64,000 bases of DNA. Source: Tetradesmus obliquus (Eukaryota; Chlorophyta; Chlorophyceae; Sphaeropleales; Scenedesmaceae). The stretch is from assembly GCA_030272155.1 (NCBI GenBank), contig CP126198.1, forward strand, positions 3,286,001-3,350,000, read 5' to 3'. The notes beneath the pieces were generated by a model. That model saw only the letters and a program-made list of their open reading frames with translations, ran no database searches and was not told the origin of the DNA. Positions 24,126 to 36,004 of the stretch are shown here, piece by piece (the stretch's first letter is position 1; every line of letters begins with the position of its first letter). The translations under genes were made by a program, and so were the position numbers.

Positions 24126-25094
24126 ATGAAGCGGAGCGCAGCACTCGCTTTGCAAGCGTTGCTGCCGTCGCGATGCAGCCCAACAGCATCAAAAGCTCTC
24201 AGTACACTACTCGAAGCAGCTGCTCCATCCAGCTGCCGAGTACGGCACGTGGCAGTTGCACAGCAGCAGCAGCAGCAGTCCTGCAGTAGCAGCTTGATCA
24301 CTCCCCCAGCTTGGTCCTTCGGCAGCGTACGGCACATGGCAGGCAGAAGCGGACACAAGCTGTCTCTGAAGCGGGCTAACAACCAAGCCAGCTGGGCAGC
24401 GGTGCAGCCGTTCCTAGAGCAGCGCCAGCCTGACCAAGCAGCAGCGGCAGCAGCAGCAGCAGCAGCAGCAAAGTCGCAGCAAATACAGTCAGCTATCCCG
24501 CCGCTGCCGCAGCTGCAGGAGCCGGAGCACAACCGCAAGATAGGCTGCATCACTGGGCCCTACAGCATAACACGCCAGGCCGCCTTTGCAGTTGTGGAGT
24601 CAGGCGGCTCGCAGTTCAAGGTGACCCCGGATGATGTAATCTACCACAACAAGATCCCCGGCGTAACGGTTAATGATGTCATCGAATTCGGCAAGGTGCT
24701 GCTCATCGGCACTGCACAGGAGACTGCCATCGGTAGGCCCTTCATCCCAGGTGCTACTGTCATTGCAGCAGTGGAGGAGACGCTAAAAGATGCCAAAGTG
24801 CATGTGTTCAAAAAGAAGCCCCGGAAGGGCTACTCAAAGCTCAAGGGGCACCGCAGCCACATCACTGCGCTGCGTATCCTGGAGCTGCGGGCTCCAGGCA
24901 TGCAGCTGCCAGCAGCAGCAGAGGTGGCAGCAGCAGCGGCGCCACAGCTTGCAGCAGGAAAGGAGAGCAGTCAGCAGCTAGCAGCAGCACCTGTGCGCAG
25001 CTTGGGCGCAAGGGATGATGATGCGCGGCCTGCTGTCAGCGGCATTCATGGGATCGGCCCCAGCGGCGGCAGGCAGCAACAGCCGAAGCAGTGA
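24126..25094 (+). CDS. Mitochondrial large-subunit ribosomal protein bL21
   Basis: Single exon, 322 residues. ATG 24126 is the first true ATG in the frame; the sequence before it offers only GTG. Residues 1-130 form an Arg/Ser/Ala-rich presequence plus Gln/Ala tracts, typical of mitochondrial import. The bL21 core follows: AFAVVESGGSQFKVTPDDVI, GKVLLIGT, GRPFIPGATVIAAVEET, then the signature HVFKKKPRKGYSKLKGHR and ITALRILEL. bL21 binds 23S rRNA in the large subunit. The core is of normal length; the Ala/Gln-rich N- and C-terminal extensions (about 60 residues after the core) are lineage-specific. Mitochondrial rather than plastid location is inferred from core similarity and the presequence. 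Confidence 0.9.
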   Translation: MKRSAALALQALLPSRCSPTASKALSTLLEAAAPSSCRVRHVAVAQQQQQQSCSSSLITPPAWSFGSVRHMAGRSGHKLSLKRANNQASWAAVQPFLEQRQPDQAAAAAAAAAAAKSQQIQSAIPPLPQLQEPEHNRKIGCITGPYSITRQAAFAVVESGGSQFKVTPDDVIYHNKIPGVTVNDVIEFGKVLLIGTAQETAIGRPFIPGATVIAAVEETLKDAKVHVFKKKPRKGYSKLKGHRSHITALRILELRAPGMQLPAAAEVAAAAAPQLAAGKESSQQLAAAPVRSLGARDDDARPAVSGIHGIGPSGGRQQQPKQ

Positions 25095-27019
25095 GCCTAC
25101 CAGCGCTCTTGCTCAGCAGCAGCAATGTAAGCGCAGCGGTGTCCGCAAGTCACCTTCAAAGTGAGTGTGTCATGTGGCTCCCAAAAGCACATCAATAGCA
25201 TCTAGCGCACTGTGCAGAATGCAGCTGCTGTGGTGTTTTATTGCTGCACCCACTGCGTCATTCGCAGATGGCAGGCTGTTATGTGCAGACTGTGGCTTGG
25301 CATTGTTTTAGGAAACCTGCCAGGAAGCGAGGGGCTGCGGGCTGAGCAGCGCAATGTTCTTGTTGCTTGCGACGCAGCATTGCATTGAATATCAAGCTGC
25401 TGCACTGGCAGTTGTTGTTGTAGCGAGCAGCTACATGGGCAGTTGCATAAAGCGCCGGTGCTGTGCGCCAGTGCTGGTCGTAGAGGTCTCAAGATTGCAG
25501 CTGAGGCTCAATAGTTGTTGGCACCTAACGTGAGGCTGTTCAGCTGCACACCTCTGCATGGGTCTGGCTGTGCTGCTGTGCATGCCTTCAAGCCTGCCAG
25601 ACCCAACAGCAGCGCTACTTTTGACCGTGAGATTGCAAGGTTGCGCATTGCTAACAGACACTGCTCTGCGCTGTCACAGCAGGGAAATGGTTTCATTTTG
25701 TGTGGCGCACGTGCGAGCAGTTGTATGGTCATACCCATATACAATGCTTTACGCACAGCATTATGCGTTGCACCTGCAGCTGTTGTCACCTGTATTACAT
25801 CACATATGCTGACCCCGCGTTGCCGTGGCTTGATTGGTAACAAGGTGATGATGCTGGCTGCTTGTTCATTGCGTGATATCAGCGCTGGTAGGGCTATGCA
25901 GCTGCTGATGCCGGCGTGTTGTGCTGTGTGCGCAGCATGCTGGTTGCAGCAGCATAGGAACCACTGTCAGCTTGAAAGGGTCGACCATTATGATGCCATC
26001 AGCCCACAGATACACAATGGTAATGAGTTGCAGGTAGTACACTTACAGGGCCATGATACCCGTGTCTACAAACATGCATAATCCAGAACCCCAGACGCCC
26101 GGCATGACATGGCCACACTCCAACTTGGAGCAGCAGGCGTCACGCCACCAATGTACTGAGCACTGTCGCTTGCAGCCAGCTGCCATGCCATCATGCGTAT
26201 ATAATGGCTGCGGGCTGTGACAGCCTATCAAGCGGCTTCACTGATAACACGATGGCATGGCAACAAACATTCGGTTGAACCATAACCTACGCCAGCCTTA
26301 CTTGAAGCAAACAGCCAGCGCATCAAGCGCACCGATCCCCCCGTCACCAACACTGCAACATGCAGCTGGCCTCAGCCCTTGTTGCCAACACACTGCAGGC
26401 ATACGGCACCGCAGGCGCAGCTTAACTCCCGCCTCACACCCTATCACACCTGTCAAAGATTGTTCCGGAAAATGCATTGCTGCCTGTCCAGAAGAACACT
26501 GTGTACAACTGCCCAACACTTGCTATTGTACAAGAAAGCACACAGCCGCATGCCCCAACTTTAGGCGCTTCCAGATACACCGCTGGGAAATGCGCTGCTG
26601 AGCACCTCCAGCCGCCGCGGCAGCACAACGCAGCTGCTGCATCGCCCCCAGCCACACACCATGCTAGCGACCGCACACGCCGCAGAGCCTCTGCACAGAA
26701 AGGCTGCAGGGAAGCCTAACGATGCATGGTATGCCTTGCGCTGCCATTAGTTGTGCCACATGCAAGCCAGTTGCTACTGCTGCTGCTGCAGCCGTGCAAG
26801 CCGCTCGCTCCGATCCCACCATCCAATGCCCACACAACCACCGCAATTGCATCGGGCAGGCAGCCGTCGTGCGCAGTACTTGCGCTTCCGCTGATGCACA
26901 CGCATACGCATGCGCCTGTCAAGCGAGACTGCCCACCCTCCTTCCTGCCTCATCCCTGCTCCCAACACTTGCCTATACCATAACCTGACAAGGCGGCACC
27001 TGCGCAAGCTGCTCCCAGC
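25095..27019. other. Convergent intergenic region
   Basis: Lies between the 3' ends of the bL21m and TLC genes. Apart from the bL21m poly(A) signal no feature was supported; an open plus-strand frame near 25515-26081 has no ATG at its start and no recognisable motifs. Confidence 0.45.
25126..25130 (+). terminator. TGTAA polyadenylation signal of the bL21m gene
   Basis: TGTAA 32 bases after the bL21m stop codon. Confidence 0.6.
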
Positions 27020-29206
27020 CTACTCTGCCTTGAGTGCTGCACCATTCGTGCCTGCTGCTGCTGCTGCTGCCACCTTTGCCGGCTTACTGCTTTCCTCCTC
27101 TTCATCTCCCGCCGGACCTCCCATCGCAATCTTCACGATCTTCACAAACCAGAACAGCTGCAGGCTGTAGATGAACAGCAGCAGCCCGTTTGTAATGTAA
27201 TAGCTAAGCAGCGGCATCGCGCGCCCGTCCAGCAAGCCAGGCTTAATCAGCGCCAGCGGCGGCGCCAGCACTCGGCACAGCAGGAATGACAGCGCAAAGG
27301 ACTTGAAGGCTGCATCTTTGAGGCTTGCGAGGCCCGGAAAGGCTGCTTCCGCATAGTTGAGGGCCTTGGCGCTGTGCAGCAGCGTGTTGCTGGTGTCTAG
27401 CAGGGCTGTGGCCATCAGGCCGTAGCGCCCGAGGCTGTAGAAGTAGCCGTAGAGCTGCAGGAAAAAGGACAGGAACGTTGCAGAAGGTTGTACATAATGC
27501 GTTTCATATGTATGATACGCACACGATAGCAGGTCGGCATGAAGACGAATGCATGTACTGATATGGAGGGATGATATGCGTGCGCATGGTTGTGGCTGGC
27601 AGTTGCTGCGCTAATATGCTTAGATCCTTGGACATGACGGTCAACAGTGGACATGCAATGCATGGCTGTTGCTGGGCATGGCTGTTTTGCAGCTACGCCT
27701 GTTGTTAGTGTCACAACGCACTGCCCGCAGCTGTGCTGGCCGCATCTCTTGCTGCCGCCGCTGGTTCTGCCAGCAGTGCATGTGTCAGATCTGATCAGCA
27801 CACTCACCATCATCCACATGGTGATGATGTGGTGCACCACCATCTCAGTGCTGCAGCAGCAGGCAGCAGCGACAGCAGGCGCGGCAGCATACGCATCAGC
27901 ACAAAGCACATGCAAGCGCAGGCACAGGCTCAGCTACCCATAATGCATGACCCGTCGCAAGCATACACTGGACAGCTTCGTGCATTGCAAGTTTGGCTTC
28001 CACCATCCATTGTGCTGCCGACCTTGCCTGTACGCCCCAACATACCTCTGTGATTAGACAGTTATCAACCACCATCGCATGCAGCACCCACCACCCAGCC
28101 CCACCCGCCTCACCCCAGCACGCAGCCCACATGTGCGTATCCAAGACTTCCCGCTGCTGCTCATCACCAACGTAAAACCACAACTGCATGCAGCGCCGCT
28201 TGCAACATCAACACTCGCCAGCCCCACCCGCCGCCTCACCTGAGCATGCAGCCCACAAGTCACTGCGTCTACAAAACTCCCGCTGCTGCACACCACTGCT
28301 AAAAAGCGCCAATGCATGCAGCACCCACCACCATCCACCCCAACCCGCAGCCTCACCTGAGCACGCAGCCCACGCGCAGCGCAGTGCAGATCATCTCATA
28401 CAGGTAGAAGCCAAACACAGTCAGCCACACGAGCTTGAACTGCCGGCTGACAGATATGGCTGGCCAGCCCGCCAGGCAGCTGTGTGTGCTGAAGGGTGTG
28501 CAGCCGCCGTTATCCGTCATTGTTACATGCCAGGCCCAGCTGGTCATCAGCAGGGAGGAGGCTGCAATGAAGCTGTTGTTGAAGCAGTTGTAGGCCTAAA
28601 GCGTGAGGTGTGCAGCAGCAGCAGCAGCAGCAGCAGAGTAGGGATGAGCGCAGCGACTGAGTATGGGTGAGCAGGCCGCCACAGCGTCACAGCCTCACAC
28701 AGAGCCTTATGTTTGCATGTGCAGGTCACGCGCACTTGCAGGACAGCTGATGCAGCGGCACCAGCAAGTTCCTGGCGTAGCATTGCTTTGATTTGAAAGC
28801 ATGTGGTCTTGTTCTTGAGTGACACAGCAATACGAGAAGTACTACACATCCCAACCACCTGGTGCACCTGGCAGCTTGAGATGGGGAGATGTGTGTCGGC
28901 AATCCGTGCATGTCGACAAGATCAGCAACTAACATGCACCACAGCATTCAGAAATCCCACACAAAGGAGCCATTTGGCAAGTTGGGGGCTCACCCGCTTC
29001 CGAATCTTTGAGGGGTTGCTGTCTTCGCCCTGCAGGCGAGCCTTGAATGCGGAGTTGAGGGCTGGCAGCAGCAGCCTCTCACTGGCCAGGCGCACTGCCA
29101 GCACGCCCAGAGCAACGTATAGAGCAAACAGCATGTCCACAGGCTGGCCCTCCAGCGGTGGCATCAGCTGCTGCAGCTGCTGAGGCAGCGAAACTAGCAA
29201 GTCCAT
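27020..29206 (-). CDS. TLC (TRAM-Lag1-CLN8) domain membrane protein, ceramide-synthase-like
   Basis: Exons 29206-28994, 28595-28357, 27850-27808 and 27454-27020 give 309 residues with closed phases. The ATG at 29206 is the first real ATG. Predicted membrane segments include LFALYVALGVLAVRL near the N-terminus, VWLTVFGFYLYEMI, and two in the last exon (FALSFLLCRVLAPPLALI and LLSYYITNGLLLFIYSLQLF). Lag1-motif features: MVVHHIITMWMM with the conserved His-His pair, then YGYFYSLGRYG and LLDTSNTLLHSAKALNY, matching the Lag1 pattern of a Tyr/Arg-Gly stretch and Asp-Ser/Asn-xx-Leu...Ala-Lys-xx-Asn-Tyr. This suggests fatty-acyl-CoA-dependent sphingoid-base acylation in the ER, although the usual HD is LD and SD is SN here, so another TLC activity is possible. 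Confidence 0.8.
28070..28375 (-). repeat. Tandem copies of TLC exon 2 3' end, donor and intron
   Basis: Three units of about 120-125 bases start near 28075, 28187 and 28312. Each contains the exon-2 terminal sequence CGTGGGCTGC..GTGCTCAGGTGAGG (minus strand) or a decayed form, followed by intron sequence with CCACCACCC and AGCGGGAGT motifs. Only the unit at 28312-28375 is contiguous with the real exon. Confidence 0.75.
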
Positions 29207-32200
29207 AGCTGCTGCTTGCTGCTGATGGTCCTGCAAGTTGCTGCTGCTGGTCCTGCTGATGCGGCTCGCACTTGGTGAAAGATTACGGCTTAAACAAGCT
29301 CAATTGTACGCCCTGCATTGAAAGTTGACGAGGCGCATGGGGCAGGACGGTGAATATCCTGCAGTTGGAACGCTGTGCTGAGGTGTGCAGTAGCTCTGGG
29401 TGTAACGCCCACCTGTCGCTGTGAACAACTAAGTTCAATTCAAGCAAAACAAGGGGAGCTGAACTTTCGACAGCAAGATCAAATGAGCTCACTCCGCGAC
29501 AACAGAACGTGCTGCTCATACGCTGTTATTGTAATGCGAAGCGCTCACGAGCAACTGCCAATTCCAACTGAATTTGCTGCAGTTGTGAATTGCCTCGAGC
29601 GTCATTCCCGCACTCTCGTCTGTATTGATGTGGCACCTTGTACCCTAGGGCTATCTGGCTGTAGCAGTCCTTGGCCAGTATCAACGTGCCAACCGCTGCT
29701 TTGCTGTTGCGAACGGTTTGTTCGGGTCGATTAGCATGTATGTGTATTGTAGCTGACAGTAGCTGCGCTTGCTGGTTGGAAGCATGTTCAGCAGTTAGTG
29801 CTCGACCAATCAGACTCAGGCGCCAAGTCAGCATCATGGTATCCCTTGCACAGGACGAATGCATGAACTTTCCGCAGCAAATGCTGTGCCATACATTACA
29901 GTGACTGGTTCACCAACCTTAGCTGTCAGCAAAGACCAAAACAAGCAAACCGAACGTCAATGGACGGCGTCCATTGGATGCCATGTCAGGCCGCCTGACA
30001 TGATGGCATCCTGCACCTGTTCATGGCATGCACGGTCTTGATGCTGCAGAAGAGTATGCTGCAAAACCCCCTTAGAAACCAAAAAAAATCACACTGCCTG
30101 TGACAAGCTCACGCTCTCTGGTCCTGATTAATGCACATGCATGGGACACAACCGCCTCATTTGACACAGGCCACCAGAGAAGACGAAACATGCACACACG
30201 GATGTGAACCTCGGTCGTGCAGCATGTGGTATCCTTACAGTCTAGTTCCTACAGGGGTTCAGTAACATGCTGTGTGCACAGCACATTGCCATTTGGCAGC
30301 TAGATACAGCATGACCAACCTAGACAGCCACGGTGATGCTTCCCATCATAGTACAGAATTCATCGACACGACATTGCAATGACATCACAGATTGCATGCA
30401 TGGCTAATGGCAAGCAGAACAGGATATAAATAGCCTCGTCCAATGCGTGCACCGGCAGACGTGCCCAAAATCAGCAGCCGGTGGCTAGCAAGTGTGGTGG
30501 TTGGCTGGCAAGCGACCACACTATCGACAGCACTACTCCAGCTGCGACACTGCTGTCTGCTGCAGGAACAGTCAGGTGCATGGATGATGCAGCTGCATGG
30601 TAGTCACCAGGGACACAGTGGGTCACCAGTAACAGCTAGATGGAAAGCACAGTACACAAGCTGCTGGAAGGCAGGCAACAGCGGTTCAACCAGCAGACCG
30701 GCCGCCCAATTCACGCACAATCAAAGTGAGCTGCCCTGCACTGCATGCTTGCTGACTAGCATATCAGGGAGAGCACCATGCCCAAAGCTGAGGGTTATCA
30801 GGTAACCTAAGTGACAAACTGCTCTCCAAAAACACAAGTGGTGCTTGCCAGATTGATCGAGACTGACGGGTTTGGCCGCAGTACACGGGCGCCCCACGAC
30901 GGGCAGCAATATAATCAGCGCACCAGCATACATACGTTGGTTCAGCCGGCAAAAGCCACAGACACATCAGGTCAGGTGCTACCTATGACAGTGCAGCACT
31001 CACGCCCCTTGCAGTGCGCACAGTGCCAGCGGCAGAGCAACACACTCCTTGGGGCTAACCTGCTAGAAGCATGCGATACGACGCCTGGCGTAGCTTAAAC
31101 TGAAACTCACATCTGCATCACGCCTGCAATGGCCATGCCCTGTTTGGCACTCGAGCATGCGCCACCTCAACTGAAAACGAATGCCAGCAGGTACCTGCAC
31201 CGGTGCAGTATCACCTGTGTGCCTTTATGACAGCAGCTGCTGTGCCTCATGACCGACATCACGCTCAGTCCAACGCATTGTCAGCATAGACAGGCCACAT
31301 CGGGCCATTTGAGCACCACTGACTGCCCTGACCCCCTGTCGCTGAGCGAGCCATGTGCACCAGCTACCTCCTGCCTAGTTAAAAAAACTGTTGCCGGCGC
31401 GCATGCTTCTGCCACAGCAGCTGCAGGCACATGGTGAGGGGCTATGCAAACACGCAACCTGAGCCCAAACACTGCCACAAATGGCAAAAAAACATCGATA
31501 GTGACATACAATTTTATGCAGCAATGTGCAGTGTAACTTGTGCCGGTGCTAAGCATTGCCTGCCTGTGCCATGCTCGGCAGCTGCCACAAGAACACAGTC
31601 AAACACCCACACAACAGTAGTCAGCAGCATGCACCATCAGCATGCATGCCATTGCGAGTGCTGTGCAAGTGCAGCTGCAGGAGCACATCAAGTGCTGACA
31701 CATCGAGATGAAGATGAAAGTACGCACTGGCGGCCGGTCAGAGGCCACTCTTTGCAAAGCGTGCCCGATCCACATCACAACAGCCTAGACGCACAGAGAG
31801 CATCAAGTACTTTGTGCAAGCTACCCAACTGCCTGAAGCAAACATATGAATGAGGCAAACATATGAATGAGGCAATACACAAGGGGGCAGAGCACAGCAA
31901 GGACGAGAGCTCAACATGTTCCCTGCTACCTGCTCTTTACGACCGCGTAGCAGAGGATGTCGCTGCTGTTGTTGCCGTTCAACACCTGTTATGGATGCTT
32001 GGCGAAAAAAAAAACCCAAAGTCCTGGCCAAGCGCAACATGTGCATAGCCCAAAACTGCAGTGCTGGCAGTAACACGATACAAGGTCACATGCCTACCGT
32101 CACACACTGCAGTGTGCTGTCCTGTCCTGATGCTGCCGTAACCGCCTGTTGGTGCAAGGTCCACAACTCTGTCGTCATGGACAAACCTTATGTCAAACAC

Positions 32201-32636
32201 CTTCTGTAGCACCTTCACACACCCCAAAACATGCTGTGCATGAACAGCATCAAGTGCTGCCAGGCCCTACACACTGGATTGCTGCAAAGCCTACAGCCTT
32301 CCGATTTCTTTTATAACACAAGAAGATGCACTGTAAGCCATTGTGTCACGTCAAGACGGCCCCATCATATGATGAGTCATCTGTCATCAGTCCTGATGCA
32401 ACGCGTCACAAGTGCTTGTGTGCACAAAAGGGACGACCCACACACCTAGCCCTACCAGCACAGCAACACACAATGTACAGCAGGGTACCGGCCAGCAGCA
32501 CTGAACCCCGCCAGTCGAGCACCTCGAGACCGAATGTGCTTTCTACCCTGCTGCATTGCTGACCGATCGTCACGATAGCCACTACACAAACAATGCCCAG
32601 CCAGCACCCGAGCTAAACCACGCAGCGTCGCTTGTG
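29207..32636. other. Long intergenic region
   Basis: 3.4 kb between the 5' end of the TLC gene and the 3' end of the PP2C gene. No supported exons were found. A TATA-like GGATATAAATAG lies at 30421-30432 and a perfect 16-base tandem duplication (CATATGAATGAGGCAA type) near 31843-31874. A short or non-coding gene cannot be excluded. Confidence 0.4.
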
Positions 32637-34485
32637 TCACGCCTTGACCTTCAGAGCCAGCCGACTAGCCGCCGCAGCAGCAGCAGCAACCCAGCGCTGC
32701 TGCACTGCAACTCTCACAGCTGCCCCAGTGCCATCCTGACCCCGCTGCAGCTTGGCTGGTGCAGACAAGCTTGCTACATTGCCCATCCCTGGGCTCTCAG
32801 TAGTCACCATGCGCCGCTTCTGGCCCACACAGCTGACATCACCAGCAGCAGCAGCAGCAGCGGCGGCAGCGGCTGCAAGTGCCGGCAGGCCACATACGCC
32901 AGTGGCAGTGCTGCCGCTGCTGGTGCTGCTGCTGCCGCCCGGTTGCGTATTGGCCCAGTCGCGCCACACCTGTGGAAGCGATGCGCGCTGCATGCTCAGG
33001 AAAGGGCTGGCAAGGCAGTTGTCTAAGTCGCAGTGCAGCGGCTGCAAAGCAGCAGAGACTACAAAGGGAGACAGGGAGGTGGAAACGCTCCTGGCTCTCA
33101 AGCCAGCCTTGCTCAATCCTGCAGCTGCAGACTGCTGGCACACGGCAGCCGCATCCACAGCTGCTTGCTGCTTTTGTTGATGGGCTAGCGGAGCAGGAGC
33201 ACTCCTGCTGTGCTGCAGAAGTTGCGCCTTGCTGACTGCTGCAGCAGCTGCTGCTGCTCCTGCCTCCACATGTCTGCCAGCTGCAGCGGAAGCAGCAGCA
33301 AAGGGGCTGTTTGCTGCTTCATCCCCACTATGCGGCTTGCTTGCTGACTTGTGAGGCACCGCTGCTGCAGGTGTTGGTGCTGCAGCTGACGAAGCAACAG
33401 CTGCGTCTGCTGCTGCTGCGCGGATGATTGCTTTCAAGTGCTCTGCTGCAGCTGCATTCAGCACAGCCACTGTGTCAGCGCTGCTGCGCTTGCTGCTGAC
33501 GCACACTTTGGCCACGCTTGCTGCAGCTCTTGTAGTGTCCACAGCATCTGTGCTGGCAGATGAGTCGTCATCGCTCGCGCACGCGACTGCTGGTGCTGGT
33601 GCTGCTGCTGCAGCGGGCTGCTCTGCAACTGCCAGCTCGCCGCTGCTGCTGCACCGCGGCGTGCTGTTGCTGTTGCTGCTGCTCCTGCAGCTGCTGCCAG
33701 CTTGTAAGTCCATGGCCAGCACAGTGATATTGTCGCTGCTGCCGCGTGCCAGGGCCACTTTTGTCAGCAGCTTTGGCAGCACTGCAGCGACCTGCTGCCT
33801 GCTCATGCCTGCTGCAGTGAGCTCCCTCAGTGCATGGCTGACTAGGTCGGCAGCGTCCTGCAGGCACAACAGTTCCAGCAGCTAGTAAGTTTAACGGCTC
33901 CAGCGACCGGCTGCATAGAGCACACTCCACAGAAGCTGATCAAGCCCTACCGCTACAGTGATCAAGCCCTACCGCTACAGTGATCAATCCCTACCGCTAC
34001 AGTGATCAAGCCCTACCGCTACAGTGATCAAGCCCTACCGCTACAGTGATCAAGCCCTACCGCTACAGTGATCAAGCCCTACCGCTACAGTGATCAAGCC
34101 CTACCGCTACAGTGATCAAGCCCTACCGCTACAGTGATCAAGCCCTACCGCTACAGTGATCAAGCCCTACCGCTACAGTGATCAAGCCCTGCCGCTACAG
34201 TGATCAAGCCCTACCGCTACAGTGATCAAGCCCTACCGCTACAGTGATCAAGCCCTACCGCTACAGTGAAAGCCCCATGCATGCATGCTCATGGTCAGTG
34301 CAGCAGCTGCATGAAATCCATCTTGTACAGGATGCTAAGGAGCAACTGTTGAGGTTCTGCAGTTGCTGTTCACGTGCCCTACCTGGTTGCTCAGCACCGC
34401 CCACAGCCCGTCACTGGCCAGCAGCAGGAACTCGTCCCCTGGCTGCCTTGCGTAGTGCGCCACGTCAGGGTCAGCAATTACGCCT

Positions 34486-34528
<43 letters not shown>

Positions 34529-36004
34529 GTTAGCGTTGCTACATGTCAGCGCACAAGACACATGTTGTAACTGCTGGATCCACCATGTGTTCTGTTGCGC
34601 TATACGTTGTGCTGGGTTCACCGTGTGTGAGCATTGCATATATGTGAGGGCACATGTCACCGCAGCCGCCTCACCGTATGGCCGCAGCGCATGGTCCCCA
34701 ATGGCTCTGCTCATGGCCAGAGCGCCCATGACGCGGCAGCCGTTGTGGTAGAACACCTGCCCTCCAGCTGCACGGATGCGAGCCTTGTTGCATTGAAGTG
34801 TGACCAAAGCAGCAGCAGCAGCAGCAGCGGCAGCAGCAGGAAGAGTGGAAAGGGTGACCTGCAGGCAGCTTCCCGGCAGCTTCCCGGCCCACTGACGACG
34901 CATGCATCTGCTGTTGCCGCATACACAGCATGCATGCGTGCATGATGCACCAATGTGTCATTGCAATGACTTATGTATGCATTGCTGATTGTGGGACTTG
35001 TGCTGGCCTGCCCAACAAGAAAGTGCACTGCGCGCACCTGCTCATCTGCCCGGGTGGGAGTGTGGTCCTCCACTGGCTGTATGGCTGCTGCCTTGTTAAT
35101 GATCACCGCCCTGCTGTCACCTGCAGCAGTTAAGTACAATACATGGGGGTGAGTATGGTCATATGGGACTGAGTACGATGACAGCTGCTGAGAGCTAGTT
35201 TTACCGCCCAGTGTAGGGGTTGCAGCGTAGACGCAGGCAGCAAAAGGTCATGCCACAACACGCAACACCAGCCAGAATCTGCTGCTAAGCATTGCAAGAT
35301 GCTTATATAGTATTTGAGAAATGTTTGGCACGTCGAAATGTGGCTGGCTGTGCATGCATGGCGCAATAGCATCTGACATCTGCAAAACTGCCATTGGTCC
35401 CCACTGAAGCCAACACTCAGCGGCTTCACTCATTGCACACTGCCTAAACTGGCCTGATTTTGCATTTGAAAGCTGCAATAAACTCACCACAGCTGCTGAT
35501 GTGGATGCTGCTGTTGGTTACCAGAGCCACAAGCGCTGTGGATCCCCTCAGGCTAGCTGCCTTCTTGGCATACAGCTCTTGGTCCAGGTCAGTGAAGGCA
35601 GCTGACAGAGCAGCTGCCACACTGTTTCTGCTCACGCTGCTGCCCGATAACCTGCCACATATGCGGTCTGGGATGTTCCTGGCGATGTACTTGGCGACAG
35701 AGTCGCCACCATGCCCATCGAAGCAACCCCCGACGATGACCTGCTGCTGCTGGGGGGGCTGGCCTGAAGCTGCCGAGGCTTGTACGCGTATCGTCACTGT
35801 ACCATGACAATAAGCGTCTTCCATCTTTGGTCGCCTGCCTCTAATAGCTTCTACATGCCAGGCGGGTGAGCTCATAACCCGCTCCTGGGAACTTGCATTG
35901 GTATCTGGCACTGCAGCAGCTGCGCTGATTGAGTCGCTACTAGACGCCTCCGAAGCACTCATGCTGCTAGGCGTGGTATCTGATGCGCTGCCACCAGCTG
36001 CCAT
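32637..36004 (-). CDS. PP2C-family (PPM) Ser/Thr protein phosphatase
   Basis: Exons 36004-35488, 35120-35038, 34783-34675, 34483-34383 and 33857-32637, 676 residues, phases closed. ATG 36004 is the first true ATG. PP2C motifs in order: RGRRPKMEDAY (metal-binding Asp63), GGCFDGHGG (96-100), RGSTALVALV, SSCGDSRAVII, PVEDHTPTRADEQARI, GCRVMGALAMSRAIGDHALRPYG, DEFLLLASDGLW and GSSDNITVLAMDL. All aspartates for the two Mn/Mg ions are present, so it should be active. The catalytic domain ends about residue 320; the remaining 350 residues are Ala/Ser/Gln-rich low complexity. The exon 3 acceptor is CAAG rather than CAG. Target unknown. Confidence 0.9.
33938..34267 (-). repeat. 15-unit, 22-bp minisatellite in PP2C intron 4
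   Basis: Exactly fifteen head-to-tail 22-bp units (plus-strand unit begins GATCAAGCCC and ends CGCTACAGT) with only two single-base variants. There are no spacers between units, so it is not a CRISPR array. Each unit join creates TGATCA. It lies entirely inside the intron between exons 4 and 5. Confidence 0.95.
34486..34527 (+). repeat. (GCA)14 microsatellite
   Basis: Fourteen perfect GCA triplets just upstream (in gene sense) of PP2C exon 4; it forms the end of intron 3 and supplies the CTGCAG acceptor. Confidence 0.9.

Noticed and set aside
25515..26081. Plus-strand open frame of 188 codons
   Set aside because: Begins at TTG rather than ATG, has no recognisable motif, and contains dispersed residues typical of non-coding DNA.
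30421..30805. TATA-like box followed by an open frame at 30443
   Set aside because: The ATG lies too close to the TATA-like sequence for a normal leader, and the 120-residue product has no family features.
33938..34267. CRISPR-like regular repeats
   Set aside because: Units are directly abutting with no unique spacers, inside a eukaryotic intron, and no cas genes are present; it is a minisatellite.
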